From assembly GCF_900215575.1 (NCBI RefSeq), contig NZ_OBEJ01000004.1:62001-126000 (forward strand): a stretch of 64,000 bases of DNA, written 5' to 3'. Below, piece by piece: positions 9,052-17,919 of the stretch. Every line of letters starts with the position of its first letter. The stretch's first letter is position 1. The position numbers and the translations under genes were made by a program. Below the pieces are notes generated by a model. That model saw nothing but the letters and a program-made list of their open reading frames with translations, did no database searches and was not told where the DNA came from. This stretch comes from Natronoarchaeum philippinense. GTDB taxonomy: Archaea > Halobacteriota > Halobacteria > Halobacteriales > Natronoarchaeaceae.

Positions 9052-9962
9052 ACGGCCACTCGTTCGCGCTGTGTCTGACCCACGACGTGGACCGGCCGTA
9101 CAAGACCTACCAGTCGGGATATTACGCGGTCACTGAGCGAGATGTCTCGCATCTGACAGCGGCGCTGCGAGGCAAAAATCCCTACTGGCAGTTCGAGGAG
9201 CTGCTGGCGCTCGAAGATTCGCTGGACGTTCGGTCGGCTTTCTACTTCCTCGACGAGCAGAACCTGTTCCGCGATCGGCCCGTGCGCGACTGGCTAGATC
9301 CGGGGAACTGGAAGCGCTACGTCGGCCGGTACGACCTGTCGGATCCCAACATCGTCGATCTGATCCGCGAACTCGACGACGGCGGGTGGGAGGTCGGACT
9401 TCACGGGTCCTACGAGTCCTACGACGATCCCGAGCGGCTGGCCGGCGAAAAACAGCGAATCGAGTCGATCCTCGGCGGCGAGGTGATCGGTGGTCGCCAA
9501 CACTACCTCAACCTCGACGTACCCGAGACGTGGCGTCACCACGCCGATCTGGGGCTCAAGTACGACGCCAGCCTCGGCTCGTCGAGCACCTACGGGTTCC
9601 AGTACGGCGATTCGATCCACCGACCCTTCGGCGACGAGTTCGTCGTCTTCCCGCTGACGATCATGGAGGTCGCGCTGCCGAGTCCGACCGAGCACCTCGA
9701 ACGCGCGTGGCGGGAGTGCCGGGCAGTGCTCGATGAGGCTCGCGAACGTGAGGCGATCACGACGATTCTCTGGCATCCACGATATTTCAGCGAGACTGAT
9801 TTCCCCGGCTACCGGGAGCTGTACCGACGAATCGTCGAGTACGCGCTGGAGGCGGGCGCATGGGTCGGCCCCCCGGCGGAGCTGTACGATCGACTCGATC
9901 ACCCACCCGAAGCGAGTGGAGAGGCCGCGACCAGCGATTACAAGACGACCTCGCAGCACTGA
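9045..9962 (+). CDS. Polysaccharide deacetylase family protein
   Basis: A 305-residue cytoplasmic protein with the NodB-like fold. CLTHDVDRPYKT near residue 9 carries the His/Asp-Asp motif, and GWEVGLHGSYES (about 114-125) the metal-binding His. TTILWHPRYFSE near the C-terminus is the third motif. The group is common in archaeal and bacterial exopolysaccharide clusters. The start at 9045 overlaps the dehydrogenase stop, which suggests co-translation. It is a distant paralog of the deacetylase-like gene at 5825-6697. Confidence 0.75.
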   Translation: MLDGHSFALCLTHDVDRPYKTYQSGYYAVTERDVSHLTAALRGKNPYWQFEELLALEDSLDVRSAFYFLDEQNLFRDRPVRDWLDPGNWKRYVGRYDLSDPNIVDLIRELDDGGWEVGLHGSYESYDDPERLAGEKQRIESILGGEVIGGRQHYLNLDVPETWRHHADLGLKYDASLGSSSTYGFQYGDSIHRPFGDEFVVFPLTIMEVALPSPTEHLERAWRECRAVLDEAREREAITTILWHPRYFSETDFPGYRELYRRIVEYALEAGAWVGPPAELYDRLDHPPEASGEAATSDYKTTSQH

Positions 9963-10070
9963 CCGGGACGGCACAGTGCCGTGCTGATCAGGAGAGATCA
10001 TCGCCGACGGGCTGATCGAGAGGGTCATCTTCGTGACACCGAACGAGACGACGAGTCGGCGGAGGAACTA

Positions 10071-10110
10071 AGTAATACTAGTTCTAAGTATTACTCAATA
10101 TGAGTAATAC
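10071..10110 (+). promoter_or_regulatory. Inverted-repeat operator of the toxin-antitoxin pair
   Basis: AGTAATACT (10071-10079) and AGTATTACT (10087-10095) form a perfect 9-nt inverted repeat with a 7-nt spacer just upstream of the antitoxin ATG. A third half-site AGTAATAC (10103-10110) lies inside codons 2-4. This is the expected layout for autoregulation by an AbrB-type antitoxin. Confidence 0.65.
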
Positions 10111-10405
10111 CACGGACGGCGAGAAGATCGTCGCCGTCACTGAGAAAGGGCAGGCGACGATCCCGAAGTCGCTCCGGAAGAAACACGGCATCCCGGCGCC
10201 GGGCCGCGTGAAGTTCGTCGAGACGGAAGAGGGCGAGATCGTCGTCCGGCCGATCGGGTCGATGCGGGAGTTCCGCGGACTCGATCGGTCGAGCGAGGGG
10301 GACCGCGCCGCGACAGAGGCCCTCGACGAGACGCGGGAGGCGGACGCCAGCAAGAGTGACGAACTGGTCGATCGCCTGTCCGGGAGCGAGCAGACGGATG
10401 AGTGA
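10100..10405 (+). CDS. AbrB/MazE-type antitoxin
   Basis: A 101-residue protein whose first half is a swapped-hairpin AbrB DNA-binding domain (VTEKGQATIPKSLRKKHGI, about residues 13-31, then RVKFVETEEGEIVVRPI). The acidic, Ser-rich second half is the expected disordered toxin-neutralising tail. It overlaps the PIN toxin gene by 8 nt and has a palindromic operator over its start. It should bind its own promoter and the toxin. Confidence 0.85.
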   Translation: MSNTTDGEKIVAVTEKGQATIPKSLRKKHGIPAPGRVKFVETEEGEIVVRPIGSMREFRGLDRSSEGDRAATEALDETREADASKSDELVDRLSGSEQTDE

Positions 10406-10811
10406 GGCGATCGTCTTCGACGCCGAGCCCATCCTCGCATACCTCGACGACGAGCCCGGCAGCGACGCCGTCGAGGAGTGGATCGACCGGGTCGCAGGCG
10501 GGGAGATCGACGGCTACATCAGCCCCGTGACGAAGACCGAGATTCTCTACGTCGGCTCGCGGATCGGCTTCGCGCCCGACGACGTTCGGGCCAGTCTGAA
10601 CCGCCTCGAAGAATTGGGGGTCGAGGTCCGCGATCCGACCGACTGCTGGGAGACGGCAGCAGTGCTCAAAGAGGCCTACAGCATGGCGCTGGGCGACGCC
10701 TACGCGCTTGCGACGGCCGAGGCGGTCGACGGGACGCTGCTGGCGGGTGCCGACGACGACTTCGACGGCGTCGACGCCGAGATCGAACGGTTCCGTGACG
10801 AGCCGGCGTGA
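10398..10811 (+). CDS. PIN-domain ribonuclease toxin (VapC-like)
   Basis: A 137-residue PIN domain with the acidic active site visible: Asp8 (VFDAEP), Glu48 (TKTEIL), Asp100 (LGDAYALATA) and an Asp cluster at 119-121 (GADDDFD). VapC-like toxins cleave RNA, often tRNA or rRNA. The start at 10398 (MSEAIVFDAEP) is chosen over an upstream in-frame ATG because it places the first catalytic Asp at the usual position and gives the common short overlap with the antitoxin. The pair sits inside the glycan-assembly cluster. Confidence 0.85.
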   Translation: MSEAIVFDAEPILAYLDDEPGSDAVEEWIDRVAGGEIDGYISPVTKTEILYVGSRIGFAPDDVRASLNRLEELGVEVRDPTDCWETAAVLKEAYSMALGDAYALATAEAVDGTLLAGADDDFDGVDAEIERFRDEPA

Positions 10812-10977
10812 CCAATCTCGGTTGGGTCTTGCTGGATAATTTGGGACACCCCTTTATCGATGTGTATCTGTGACTCGTTCGCACAGAGACACTGCCATCC
10901 GACCCTCAGACAAAACCATGTGAAGAGATAGCATTCCAGAGTTGCCCGAAAGCAGTCACACAGTCGGTAAGAAGGAG

Positions 10978-10986
10978 ATAACAAAG
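10978..10986 (+). promoter_or_regulatory. ATAACAAAG promoter box 3
   Basis: An exact copy of the 9-mer, followed by GC, ending 34 nt before the ATG at 11021 of the second FemAB-like gene. Confidence 0.5.
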
Positions 10987-11020
10987 GCTGCCCTCGGGAG
11001 ACCACAGACAGAACCACCGA

Positions 11021-12025
11021 ATGAGAGTCGAGCGCCTAGATCTATCAGAATGGGGCGACGCGCTCCCGAATTCGGGAGTCGAAGTGTTTCACACGCCGGA
11101 AGCGCTGTCGGTGCTCGACGAGCACGCGACGGGCGACCTGCGGCTGTACGGCGGCTTCAAGGGGCAACAGCCGGTCGGGCTGTTCCCGCTGCTCGTGCAG
11201 GACCGGTCGATCGGCTCGGCCGTGTTGTCGCCGCCGCCGGGCTTTGGCGTCCCGCGGATGGGGCCGATGGTGATGCCGACCAGTCCAAAGCAGCGCAAGC
11301 GCGAGAAAGTAAACACCGCGTTCATCGAGGCCGTGCTGGAGGATGTCGGCGTGGATGACTCGCTAACGCTGTTCCGGTCGATCTGCAGCCCGGACTACGA
11401 CGACCCGCGCCCGTTTAGCTGGTCGGAGCTGGGCGTGGCGACGAAGTTCACGTACGTGCTCGATCTGGCAAACGAGTCGACCGACGACGTGCTGACCTCG
11501 TTCAGCAAGAGCCTCCGGCGGGAGATTCGGGACGGAGAGGAGCTGGATATCGAAATCACCAGAGAAGGACTCGACGGCGCCCGGTCTGTCTACGAGGATA
11601 CGAAAGTCCGGTATCAAGAGCAAGACAAGACGTTCCCGCTGTCGTGGGAGTACGTCCGCGATCTGGTCGACGCCGTCGACGAGCGCTCGCGTGTGTACGT
11701 CGCGCGCACATCCGACGGCAGGTTTCTCAGCGGGATCACGGTGCTGTACTCCGACGACGCGGCGTTCTTCTGGCAGGGCGGCACTCGGGCGACCCACGAG
11801 AACGTCAGCATCAACAGCCTGCTTCACTGGCGCGTAATCGAAGACGTGATCGAAGACCCGCCGATGGCATCGGTGACGAGTTACGATCTCATGGGTGCCA
11901 ACACCGAACGGCTCTGCCGGTACAAGAGCAAGTTCGGCGCCGATCTGGTGCCGTACTACGTCGCCGAATCGCAGGGAACGGGCATGGACGTGGCCAAGCG
12001 CGCCTATCGGATGGTCTCCAGATGA
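11021..12025 (+). CDS. FemAB/GNAT-like acyltransferase, paralog of 3659-4663
   Basis: A 334-residue FemAB-like protein (PF13480 type). GGFKGQQPVGLFPLL (about residues 44-58), DDPRPFSWSELG, and the closing GANTERLCRYKSKFGADLVPYY match the paralog at 3659-4663, which has the same length. No signal or membrane segment is seen. Its stop overlaps the start of the GT4 gene by 4 nt. Having two copies in one cluster suggests two different acyl modifications or two acceptor sugars. Confidence 0.75.
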   Translation: MRVERLDLSEWGDALPNSGVEVFHTPEALSVLDEHATGDLRLYGGFKGQQPVGLFPLLVQDRSIGSAVLSPPPGFGVPRMGPMVMPTSPKQRKREKVNTAFIEAVLEDVGVDDSLTLFRSICSPDYDDPRPFSWSELGVATKFTYVLDLANESTDDVLTSFSKSLRREIRDGEELDIEITREGLDGARSVYEDTKVRYQEQDKTFPLSWEYVRDLVDAVDERSRVYVARTSDGRFLSGITVLYSDDAAFFWQGGTRATHENVSINSLLHWRVIEDVIEDPPMASVTSYDLMGANTERLCRYKSKFGADLVPYYVAESQGTGMDVAKRAYRMVSR

Positions 12026-13035
12026 GCGACGATCAGTCGTCCGTCGCCGACGCCCACCGATCCCGGCGGGGACAGTCGATTGACGACGCCGACAGCGAGT
12101 TGTCAGTGCTGAATCTCGTGACGAACGACCGCGCCCGGTTTTATAAACAGCAGGTGGCAGCTCTCGAACGAGAGGGCGTCGAATGCACGACGCTGGCGGT
12201 TCCCAGCGATCGCGAGCACGGGACGAGCACCGTCGAGGGCCGGTCACTGCTCGACTACGTCCGGTTCTACCCGATGGCGTTGCAACGCTCGTTCGGCGAG
12301 TACGACCTCATCCACGCGAACTACGGGCTGACCGGACCGGCAGCGGTGTTCCAGCCGAATCTTCCGGTCGTGCTGTCGCTGTGGGGCTCTGACCTGCTGG
12401 GGACCTACGGCCCGGTCAGTAAGCTGTGTGCTCGGTACAGCGACGCCGTGATCGTCATGAGCGACCAGATGGCCGATGCGCTGGGACAGGACTGTCACGT
12501 CATCCCTCACGGGGTCGATCTGGATAAGTTCGCACCGGCGTCCCAGCGAGACGCACAGGCAGAGCTGGGCTGGAAGCAGGATGCACAGCAAGTGCTCTTT
12601 CCGTACCCCCGTTCGAAGGCGGTCAAGAACCCGGCGCTTGCAGAGCAGATCGTTCACGTGGCCCGCGAGCGCCTCGATTCGCCTGTCGAACTGCAGTTCG
12701 TCTCGGGCGTCCCGCACGACCGGATGCCGACGTACATGAACGCCGCCGACGCATTGCTGCTCACGTCTGACCGCGAGGGGTCGCCCAACTCGGTCAAGGA
12801 GGCGATGGCGTGCAATCTTCCCGTCGTCTCGACCGACGTGGGCGATGTCGCACAGCGACTCGCCGGCGTGCGTCACTCCTTCGTCGGGCGAGACGAGACC
12901 GAACTGGTCGACTATCTGGTGTCGGTTCTCGACGCCGGCGTCGAATCGAACGGCCGCGAGGTAATCAGCGAGTTGAGCATCGATCGAATGGGCGAACGGC
13001 TCGCCGCGGTGTATCGGGACATCGCCGAGACGTGA
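12022..13035 (+). CDS. GT4 family glycosyltransferase
   Basis: A 337-residue GT-B retaining glycosyltransferase. The N-terminal acceptor domain begins after a polar leader of about 25 residues. VIPHGVDLDKFAP (about 166-178) is the GT4 hinge region, and TSDREGSPNSVKEAMACNLPVV (about 250-270) contains the E-x7-E nucleotide-sugar motif. A start at 12022, in ATGA overlap with the preceding gene, is preferred over a longer frame that would lie inside that gene. Donor sugar unknown. Confidence 0.85.
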   Translation: MSDDQSSVADAHRSRRGQSIDDADSELSVLNLVTNDRARFYKQQVAALEREGVECTTLAVPSDREHGTSTVEGRSLLDYVRFYPMALQRSFGEYDLIHANYGLTGPAAVFQPNLPVVLSLWGSDLLGTYGPVSKLCARYSDAVIVMSDQMADALGQDCHVIPHGVDLDKFAPASQRDAQAELGWKQDAQQVLFPYPRSKAVKNPALAEQIVHVARERLDSPVELQFVSGVPHDRMPTYMNAADALLLTSDREGSPNSVKEAMACNLPVVSTDVGDVAQRLAGVRHSFVGRDETELVDYLVSVLDAGVESNGREVISELSIDRMGERLAAVYRDIAET

Positions 13036-13100
13036 GCGTCGGACGCATCGGCCGCAAGCCGACGGCGATCGCCCGGAAACCGGAGTACGAATGAGAGAAC

Positions 13101-14990
13101 ATGACCGCTAATACGACCGTCGACGAGTACCGCGAGACGCGCCGGACGAGGATCGCTTTGCTGATCGGCTTCGTCGCGCTGACACTCGCCGTGATCGCAG
13201 CCCACGGAGCACCGACGGAGGGGTACGAGCTGTCAATCTACCGGGCGACGCCGCTCCCGTTCTGGATCGGCGTCGGCACTGCGACGCTGCTCGGTCTCAG
13301 CGTCGCCGTCTGGGGGCCCGGAACCAAGCGACTCGGTCACGCCGCGACGTTGCTGACAGGAGCAAGCGTGCTCTCGGTCGTCGGGCTGCCGATCATCCGT
13401 GGGTACTACTTCTACGGCAAGGGCGACTCGCTGAGCCACCTTGGTTGGGCTCGGATGTTCGAGACGGGCGGGTTACATCCCATCGGGATGCGATACCCGG
13501 GGATACACACGATTTCAGCCATGCTCTCGAAAGCCGCCGCGATCGAGCTTCGCTTTGCGGTGCTGGTGACCGTGTTCGTGTTCTTCGTCGTCTTTCTCGT
13601 GTTCGTTCCCCTGTGTGTCGGCGCGATCACAGATGTCAATCCGGCACCGGTCGTCGGTATCGTCTCGGGGCTGTTGTTGCTGGCGATCAACAACCTCGGA
13701 ACGCATGCCGTGGCGTACCCCACGACGCAGGCGATCATGTTCGCTCCGGTGGTGCTGTATCTTCTCGCCGGATACGTCACTGATCGCGGTGAGCACCGTC
13801 GACTTTGGGGCGACGCCACGGCTGTCGGAGCCTGTCTCGCGCTCTCGACGACCGCGATCGTGATACTGCATCCCCAACAGGCGGTGAATCTGCTCGGCGC
13901 GTTCGTGCTGATATCGATGCTCCAGTATCTCTACCGCCGATTCGATCGTGAGCATGCGGTCGCAGAGCACAGACAGTTGTACGCCCAGACGGGGGTGTTC
14001 GCGCTGGTCTTCTTGCTCTGGTCGGCGCGGTACGATCGGGTGTACGTCGCCGTCACCGACATCGCAACGGGGCTCGTGTCGACGACGACGCCCGGTGGCG
14101 CCGTGACGAGTCGCGCCGCGTCGCTGACGATGCTGGGCGGGAGCCTCGAAGAGATGTTCGTCAAGCTGTTCGGCGTCAGCCTGCTGTACGTGGTGCTGGC
14201 GGCGGTGCTCGTCGTCGCAGTGCTGGCCGGGAGCGTCGCCCGGATCGACGAAGACGGAACGGCGTACGTCCAGTATCTCGTGCTGACGGGCGTGCCGGCC
14301 GCCGGCTTCTTCGTCGTGTTCCTGCTGGCCAACGCCAAGACGCAGTATTTCCGATATCACGGATTTTTGATGGCCCTCGTGACGATCATCGGCGCCGCCG
14401 CGCTGGCCATCGGCCTCGACCGACTGCGTGCGTACCGGTCGCGGCGGCTGCTGTCGATCGTCGTGGCGGGAGTGCTGGTCGCGTTTCTGGCGCTCCAGAT
14501 GATCGCGCTGTACTCCTCGCCGTACATCTACCAGCCGAACCCGCAGGTGACTGAGGCAGAGGTCGACGGGTACTCCGCCGCGCTCGAACACCGAAACGAG
14601 TCGACGGCCTTCGCCGGCATTCGGTCGGGGCCCCGACGGTTCGTCGATCTCTACTACGGAACGACGACGCAGGCCGCCGAGCAGTTCCCGTGGCGGCGCA
14701 ACGTCGTCCCACAGGGCAACTTCCGGAACGGAACGCTCGAACGCGCCTTCGACGGTGAGACGTACGTTCCGGTGACTGAGGCCGACATCGAGCGCGAACT
14801 CGTCCTGTACGATGGGTTCCGGTACAACGAAGCCGGGTTCGACCGGCTCGACGAAGAACGCGAGATCGACCGCGTTCAGGCGAACGACCAGTTCCGGCTG
14901 TACTACGTCGATCCGGACGCCGGTGGCACCGGCAATCTGAATGCCAGCGGTGCCGGCGGGCCGAACGCCAGCGGAGGCGGTGCCGGGTAG
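13101..14990 (+). CDS. Polytopic membrane protein of the glycan cluster (possible GT-C/polymerase)
   Basis: A 629-residue protein with about 11-12 hydrophobic segments between residues 15 and 470 (for example 17-37, 52-70, 150-175, 180-205 and 355-375). A soluble domain of about 150 residues follows. A short loop after the third helix, YYFYGKGDSLSHLGWARM, contains the DS/H-type residues often seen in GT-C glycosyltransferases and O-unit polymerases. The C-terminus ends in a Gly-rich tail with two Asn-Ala-Ser sequons, suggesting the soluble domain is outside the cell and may be N-glycosylated. Position between the GT4 and epimerase genes suggests polymerisation or transfer of lipid-linked glycan; this is inference. 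Confidence 0.6.
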   Translation: MTANTTVDEYRETRRTRIALLIGFVALTLAVIAAHGAPTEGYELSIYRATPLPFWIGVGTATLLGLSVAVWGPGTKRLGHAATLLTGASVLSVVGLPIIRGYYFYGKGDSLSHLGWARMFETGGLHPIGMRYPGIHTISAMLSKAAAIELRFAVLVTVFVFFVVFLVFVPLCVGAITDVNPAPVVGIVSGLLLLAINNLGTHAVAYPTTQAIMFAPVVLYLLAGYVTDRGEHRRLWGDATAVGACLALSTTAIVILHPQQAVNLLGAFVLISMLQYLYRRFDREHAVAEHRQLYAQTGVFALVFLLWSARYDRVYVAVTDIATGLVSTTTPGGAVTSRAASLTMLGGSLEEMFVKLFGVSLLYVVLAAVLVVAVLAGSVARIDEDGTAYVQYLVLTGVPAAGFFVVFLLANAKTQYFRYHGFLMALVTIIGAAALAIGLDRLRAYRSRRLLSIVVAGVLVAFLALQMIALYSSPYIYQPNPQVTEAEVDGYSAALEHRNESTAFAGIRSGPRRFVDLYYGTTTQAAEQFPWRRNVVPQGNFRNGTLERAFDGETYVPVTEADIERELVLYDGFRYNEAGFDRLDEEREIDRVQANDQFRLYYVDPDAGGTGNLNASGAGGPNASGGGAG

Positions 14991-15055
14991 GAGCGGCGTG
15001 AGTAGGAACATCCTTCGTGGCCGAGTAACCCGTGGAAGCGACGCCCAGTCAGCCC

Positions 15056-15064
15056 ATAACAAAG
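15056..15064 (+). promoter_or_regulatory. ATAACAAAG promoter box 4
   Basis: An exact copy of the 9-mer, preceded by CC, ending 28 nt before the epimerase ATG at 15093. This fits a leaderless promoter. Confidence 0.6.
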
Positions 15065-15092
15065 CCCGGCGTGCCGGTGGTGACGGACGAGC

Positions 15093-16046
15093 ATGGCCCA
15101 GCGACACGACGCGCGGCGCCGCGGCGCCGACGGCTTCCCGGAGCTGTCGGGACGGACAGTACTGGTGACCGGAGGCGCGGGATTCGTCGGTAGCCATCTG
15201 GTGGACGCCCTCGTCGACGAGAACGAAGTTCGCGTCCTCGATGACCTTTCGTCGGGGCGTCCGGAGCGCGTTCCGGCGGGCGTCGAACTGATCGAAGGCG
15301 ACGTGCGTGACGCCGACGCGCTGGGCTGGGCGGTGTCGGACGCCGACATCGTCTTTCACCAAGCCGGGCTGGTCAGCGTCGACCGATCGGTGACTGCGCC
15401 CGTCGAGAGCCACGAGACCAACGTCGCGGCGACGGTCAAGCTGCTCGACCTCGCACGGGAGGAGGGTGCCCGGGTCGTGCTGGCGTCCAGTTGTGCGATC
15501 TACGGCGAGCCCGACTCGGTGCCGGTCGCCGAGACCGATGCTAAGACGCCGACCTCGCCATACGCCGCGGACAAGCTCGCGATCGACCACTACGCTCGAA
15601 TCTACGACGACTGCTACGATGTTGACGTTGTTCCGCTACGGTACTTCAACGTGTACGGCCCGCGGCAGGCCGGCGGCGACTACAGCGGCGTCGTGAAGGC
15701 GTTTCTCGACCAAGCCCGTGCCGGAGAGCCGATCACAGTCCACGGCGACGGCGAGCAGACCCGCGACTTCGTCCACGTGTCAGATGTGGTGCGGGCGAAT
15801 CTCGCGGCAGCTACGGTCGACGAGACCGGGCGGGCGTTCAACGTGGGCACCGGCCGGAGCACGTCGGTCCGCGAACTCGCAGAGACGGTCCGCTCGGCCG
15901 TCGGATCGAATTCGGAGATCGTCCACACCGAACCGCGGGCCGCCGACGTGCGCCACAGTTGTGCTGACGTGACTCGAGCGCGCGACGGGCTCGGATTCGA
16001 GGCAACCGTCTCGCTAGAGAATGGACTGGCAACGCTGACGGAATAG
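15093..16046 (+). CDS. NAD-dependent sugar epimerase/dehydratase (extended SDR)
   Basis: A 317-residue extended short-chain dehydrogenase like UDP-glucose 4-epimerase. After a basic leader of about 20 residues comes the TGGAGFVGSH cofactor loop. The catalytic pair is Tyr157/Lys161 in SPYAADK, preceded by LASSCAIYG. RYFNVYGPRQ, QTRDFVHVSDV and NVGTGRSTSV are substrate-domain blocks. It interconverts or dehydrates nucleotide sugars for the glycan cluster. It has its own promoter box and closes the assembly region before the replication origin. Confidence 0.85.
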   Translation: MAQRHDARRRGADGFPELSGRTVLVTGGAGFVGSHLVDALVDENEVRVLDDLSSGRPERVPAGVELIEGDVRDADALGWAVSDADIVFHQAGLVSVDRSVTAPVESHETNVAATVKLLDLAREEGARVVLASSCAIYGEPDSVPVAETDAKTPTSPYAADKLAIDHYARIYDDCYDVDVVPLRYFNVYGPRQAGGDYSGVVKAFLDQARAGEPITVHGDGEQTRDFVHVSDVVRANLAAATVDETGRAFNVGTGRSTSVRELAETVRSAVGSNSEIVHTEPRAADVRHSCADVTRARDGLGFEATVSLENGLATLTE

Positions 16047-16118
16047 CCAGTTGGGATACGTCGGTCGACGCGTGTTGTGGTGCCTGACGATAGTTCTCAA
16101 ACGACACCGACACCCCCG

Positions 16119-16151
16119 GCCAGAGTGAACGGGGGTTCCCAGAGTGTATTA
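16119..16151 (+). repeat. ORB-like repeats at the 3' end of orc1
   Basis: Two motif copies, GGCCAGAGTGAAC with a G-tract after it (16119-16135) and CCCAGAGTGTATTA (16138-16151), resemble the CCAGAGTGTAAAT cores on the other side of orc1. The second overlaps the orc1 stop codon. They are probable additional initiator-binding sites. Confidence 0.5.
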
Positions 16152-17417
16152 TTCGATTTTCTCTCGGATTTCCTCCGTAATCTCGTCGTAGGACCACGTC
16201 TCGTCTTCCTCTAGGCCCTCCACGGCGAGATCGAGGCCGATGCTCAGATCGTACGTGTTTGTCATCCCTTTGCCGCGTCCGCGACCGTGGCGATTCTTCA
16301 CGAGAAGATTCGAATGGGTGAGATCGTTCAGTTTCTCTCGAAACGTGTTCTGGGAGTTTTTCTCGAGACCGATCTGCTCGCAGATACGGCAGTACCGCCG
16401 GTAGAGATCAGTGGTGCCGGCAGGCGCCTGCTCCTCTGCGACGGCCTCTGTGACAGCGGTTAGTGCTGCTTTTCGTTGGACGGTCTCGGAGAGAATACCC
16501 TGTTTGGTCGCCTGCGTTTCGATACGGCTTTTTGCCGCACGAACGTGGTCTTCGCCGATCTGTTCGGCGTCTTCTTCCAGAGCAATATCACAGGCGTATC
16601 GGAGGAGACGAATTGCCTGTCTGGCGTCGCCGGTGTCCTGCGCAGACAGAGCGGCCGTCAAGGGAATCGTGTCGTTTGTGAGCACGTCGCTGTTGAGGTT
16701 TCGATACAGTTCTTTGTCGCCGTCGAAGTAGGTGTCGTGGAGCGCTTCGACCGTTCGCCGCGCGAGAATATTTTTGAGATCGCCGGCGGTGTACGGCGAG
16801 AAATGGATCTCACGCTGGCCGAGAGAGGATCGAACGTCGGCATCGAGATTGGATCGGAACTGCAGATCGTTCGTGATCCCGACCAGCCCGAGCCGCACAT
16901 TATCAATGTCGACGCGCGAGAGTTCATAAAGGACGTAATCGTCGTCGCCGATCGCGTCGATCTCGTCGAGGACCAGAATGATCGTCCCACCGATCTTCTC
17001 GAGTTCTTCGAGGACTTTTTCGACGAGTGTCTTCCGCTGGTAGCCGGTCGGTTTGTCTTCTCCGGGGCCGCGACGGACTTCTCGAATGTCTTTGACCAAC
17101 TGACGGAGGACGTGATACGAGCTATCACATCCTTTACAGCGAACGTGGACGGTGGTCAGATCAACTTCGTTCTCGGTTGCCCAGACCTCGAGCTGTCGGG
17201 TTTTGAGCTCGACACCGACGGTCTTTCCCTGACCAGTCGGTCCGTAGATGAGGCAGTTGTGAGGAGTGCCACCCATCGTCACGGGACGCAACGCCATATG
17301 AAGCTCGCTGAGTTCGTCTTCTCGCTCCGGAAGTTCGGTCGGACGGTACGTCTGAGGGTCGGGTTTGAGGACATCAATATCGTCGACGATTGTCGTTGGG
17401 GCCTCAAACGATTCCAT
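16149..17417 (-). CDS. orc1: Orc1/Cdc6 family replication initiator
   Basis: A 422-residue AAA+ initiator. Walker A is GPTGQGKT (residues 59-66), Walker B is LVLDEIDAI (about 148-156), a sensor-type LGLVGITND follows, and a winged-helix domain fills the C-terminal 110 residues (RYCRICEQIGLEKNSQNTFREKLNDL). The start at 17417 (MESFEAPTT) is preferred to the ATG at 17441 because a TATA element (about 17439-17449) lies about 25 nt upstream, as expected for a leaderless message. It sits directly beside an origin with initiator-type repeats on both flanks, so it is very likely the initiator of that origin. Confidence 0.93.
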   Translation of the reverse strand: MESFEAPTTIVDDIDVLKPDPQTYRPTELPEREDELSELHMALRPVTMGGTPHNCLIYGPTGQGKTVGVELKTRQLEVWATENEVDLTTVHVRCKGCDSSYHVLRQLVKDIREVRRGPGEDKPTGYQRKTLVEKVLEELEKIGGTIILVLDEIDAIGDDDYVLYELSRVDIDNVRLGLVGITNDLQFRSNLDADVRSSLGQREIHFSPYTAGDLKNILARRTVEALHDTYFDGDKELYRNLNSDVLTNDTIPLTAALSAQDTGDARQAIRLLRYACDIALEEDAEQIGEDHVRAAKSRIETQATKQGILSETVQRKAALTAVTEAVAEEQAPAGTTDLYRRYCRICEQIGLEKNSQNTFREKLNDLTHSNLLVKNRHGRGRGKGMTNTYDLSIGLDLAVEGLEEDETWSYDEITEEIREKIE

Positions 17418-17549
17418 ACATGAGACAGATCCCGACCACATATAAAACCCCCTGCCATAGTGAACAGAGTGAAGGGGGACGTGGCAGAGTGTAATTCCGG
17501 ATCCGCTTGCTGTCTGTCGATCTACTTTCTCACACGGGGGGAGGGGTGG

Positions 17550-17562
17550 CCAGAGTGTAAAT
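17550..17562 (+). repeat. Origin recognition box, left
   Basis: CCAGAGTGTAAAT with a G-rich tract immediately 5'. It is identical over 13 nt to the inverted copy at 17907-17919. Confidence 0.65.
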
Positions 17563-17906
17563 TTGTTCAGACAGAGGGGGAGGGGGGCGGACGGCGATTC
17601 GGTATAACTTAAAGCAATGAATTTATTGGCGTGTTCGCATCTGAGAGTCTATCGCTAAGATGTTGTTTTTAGCTGTTATAGGATATGCTATGGCGTTTTA
17701 TGGTATTGTTCTACTACACTACTACTACTAGAAATAGTAAAATATATAATAACGTGAATAGCGTAGACGTGACCGCACCAGAAGTGTTGGTTCTACAGAA
17801 CGCGTACGTACGGCCGCCTTTTGCGTATTTTGTGGCTCCAGCGGCTTTCGTACTACCTCCACCTCCGGTTCGTGTGGACCGAGGGGGAGGGGGGTCTCTC
17901 TGAGCG

Positions 17907-17919
17907 ATTTACACTCTGG
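17907..17919 (-). repeat. Origin recognition box, right (inverted)
   Basis: The reverse complement is CCAGAGTGTAAAT, with the G-tract on its 5' side (C-runs from 17920). It faces the left box across the AT-rich core. Confidence 0.65.

Noticed and set aside
13515-15590. A 691-codon minus-strand frame
   Set aside because: Antisense to the polytopic membrane protein and the epimerase; Arg/His/Gln-rich with no recognisable domain.
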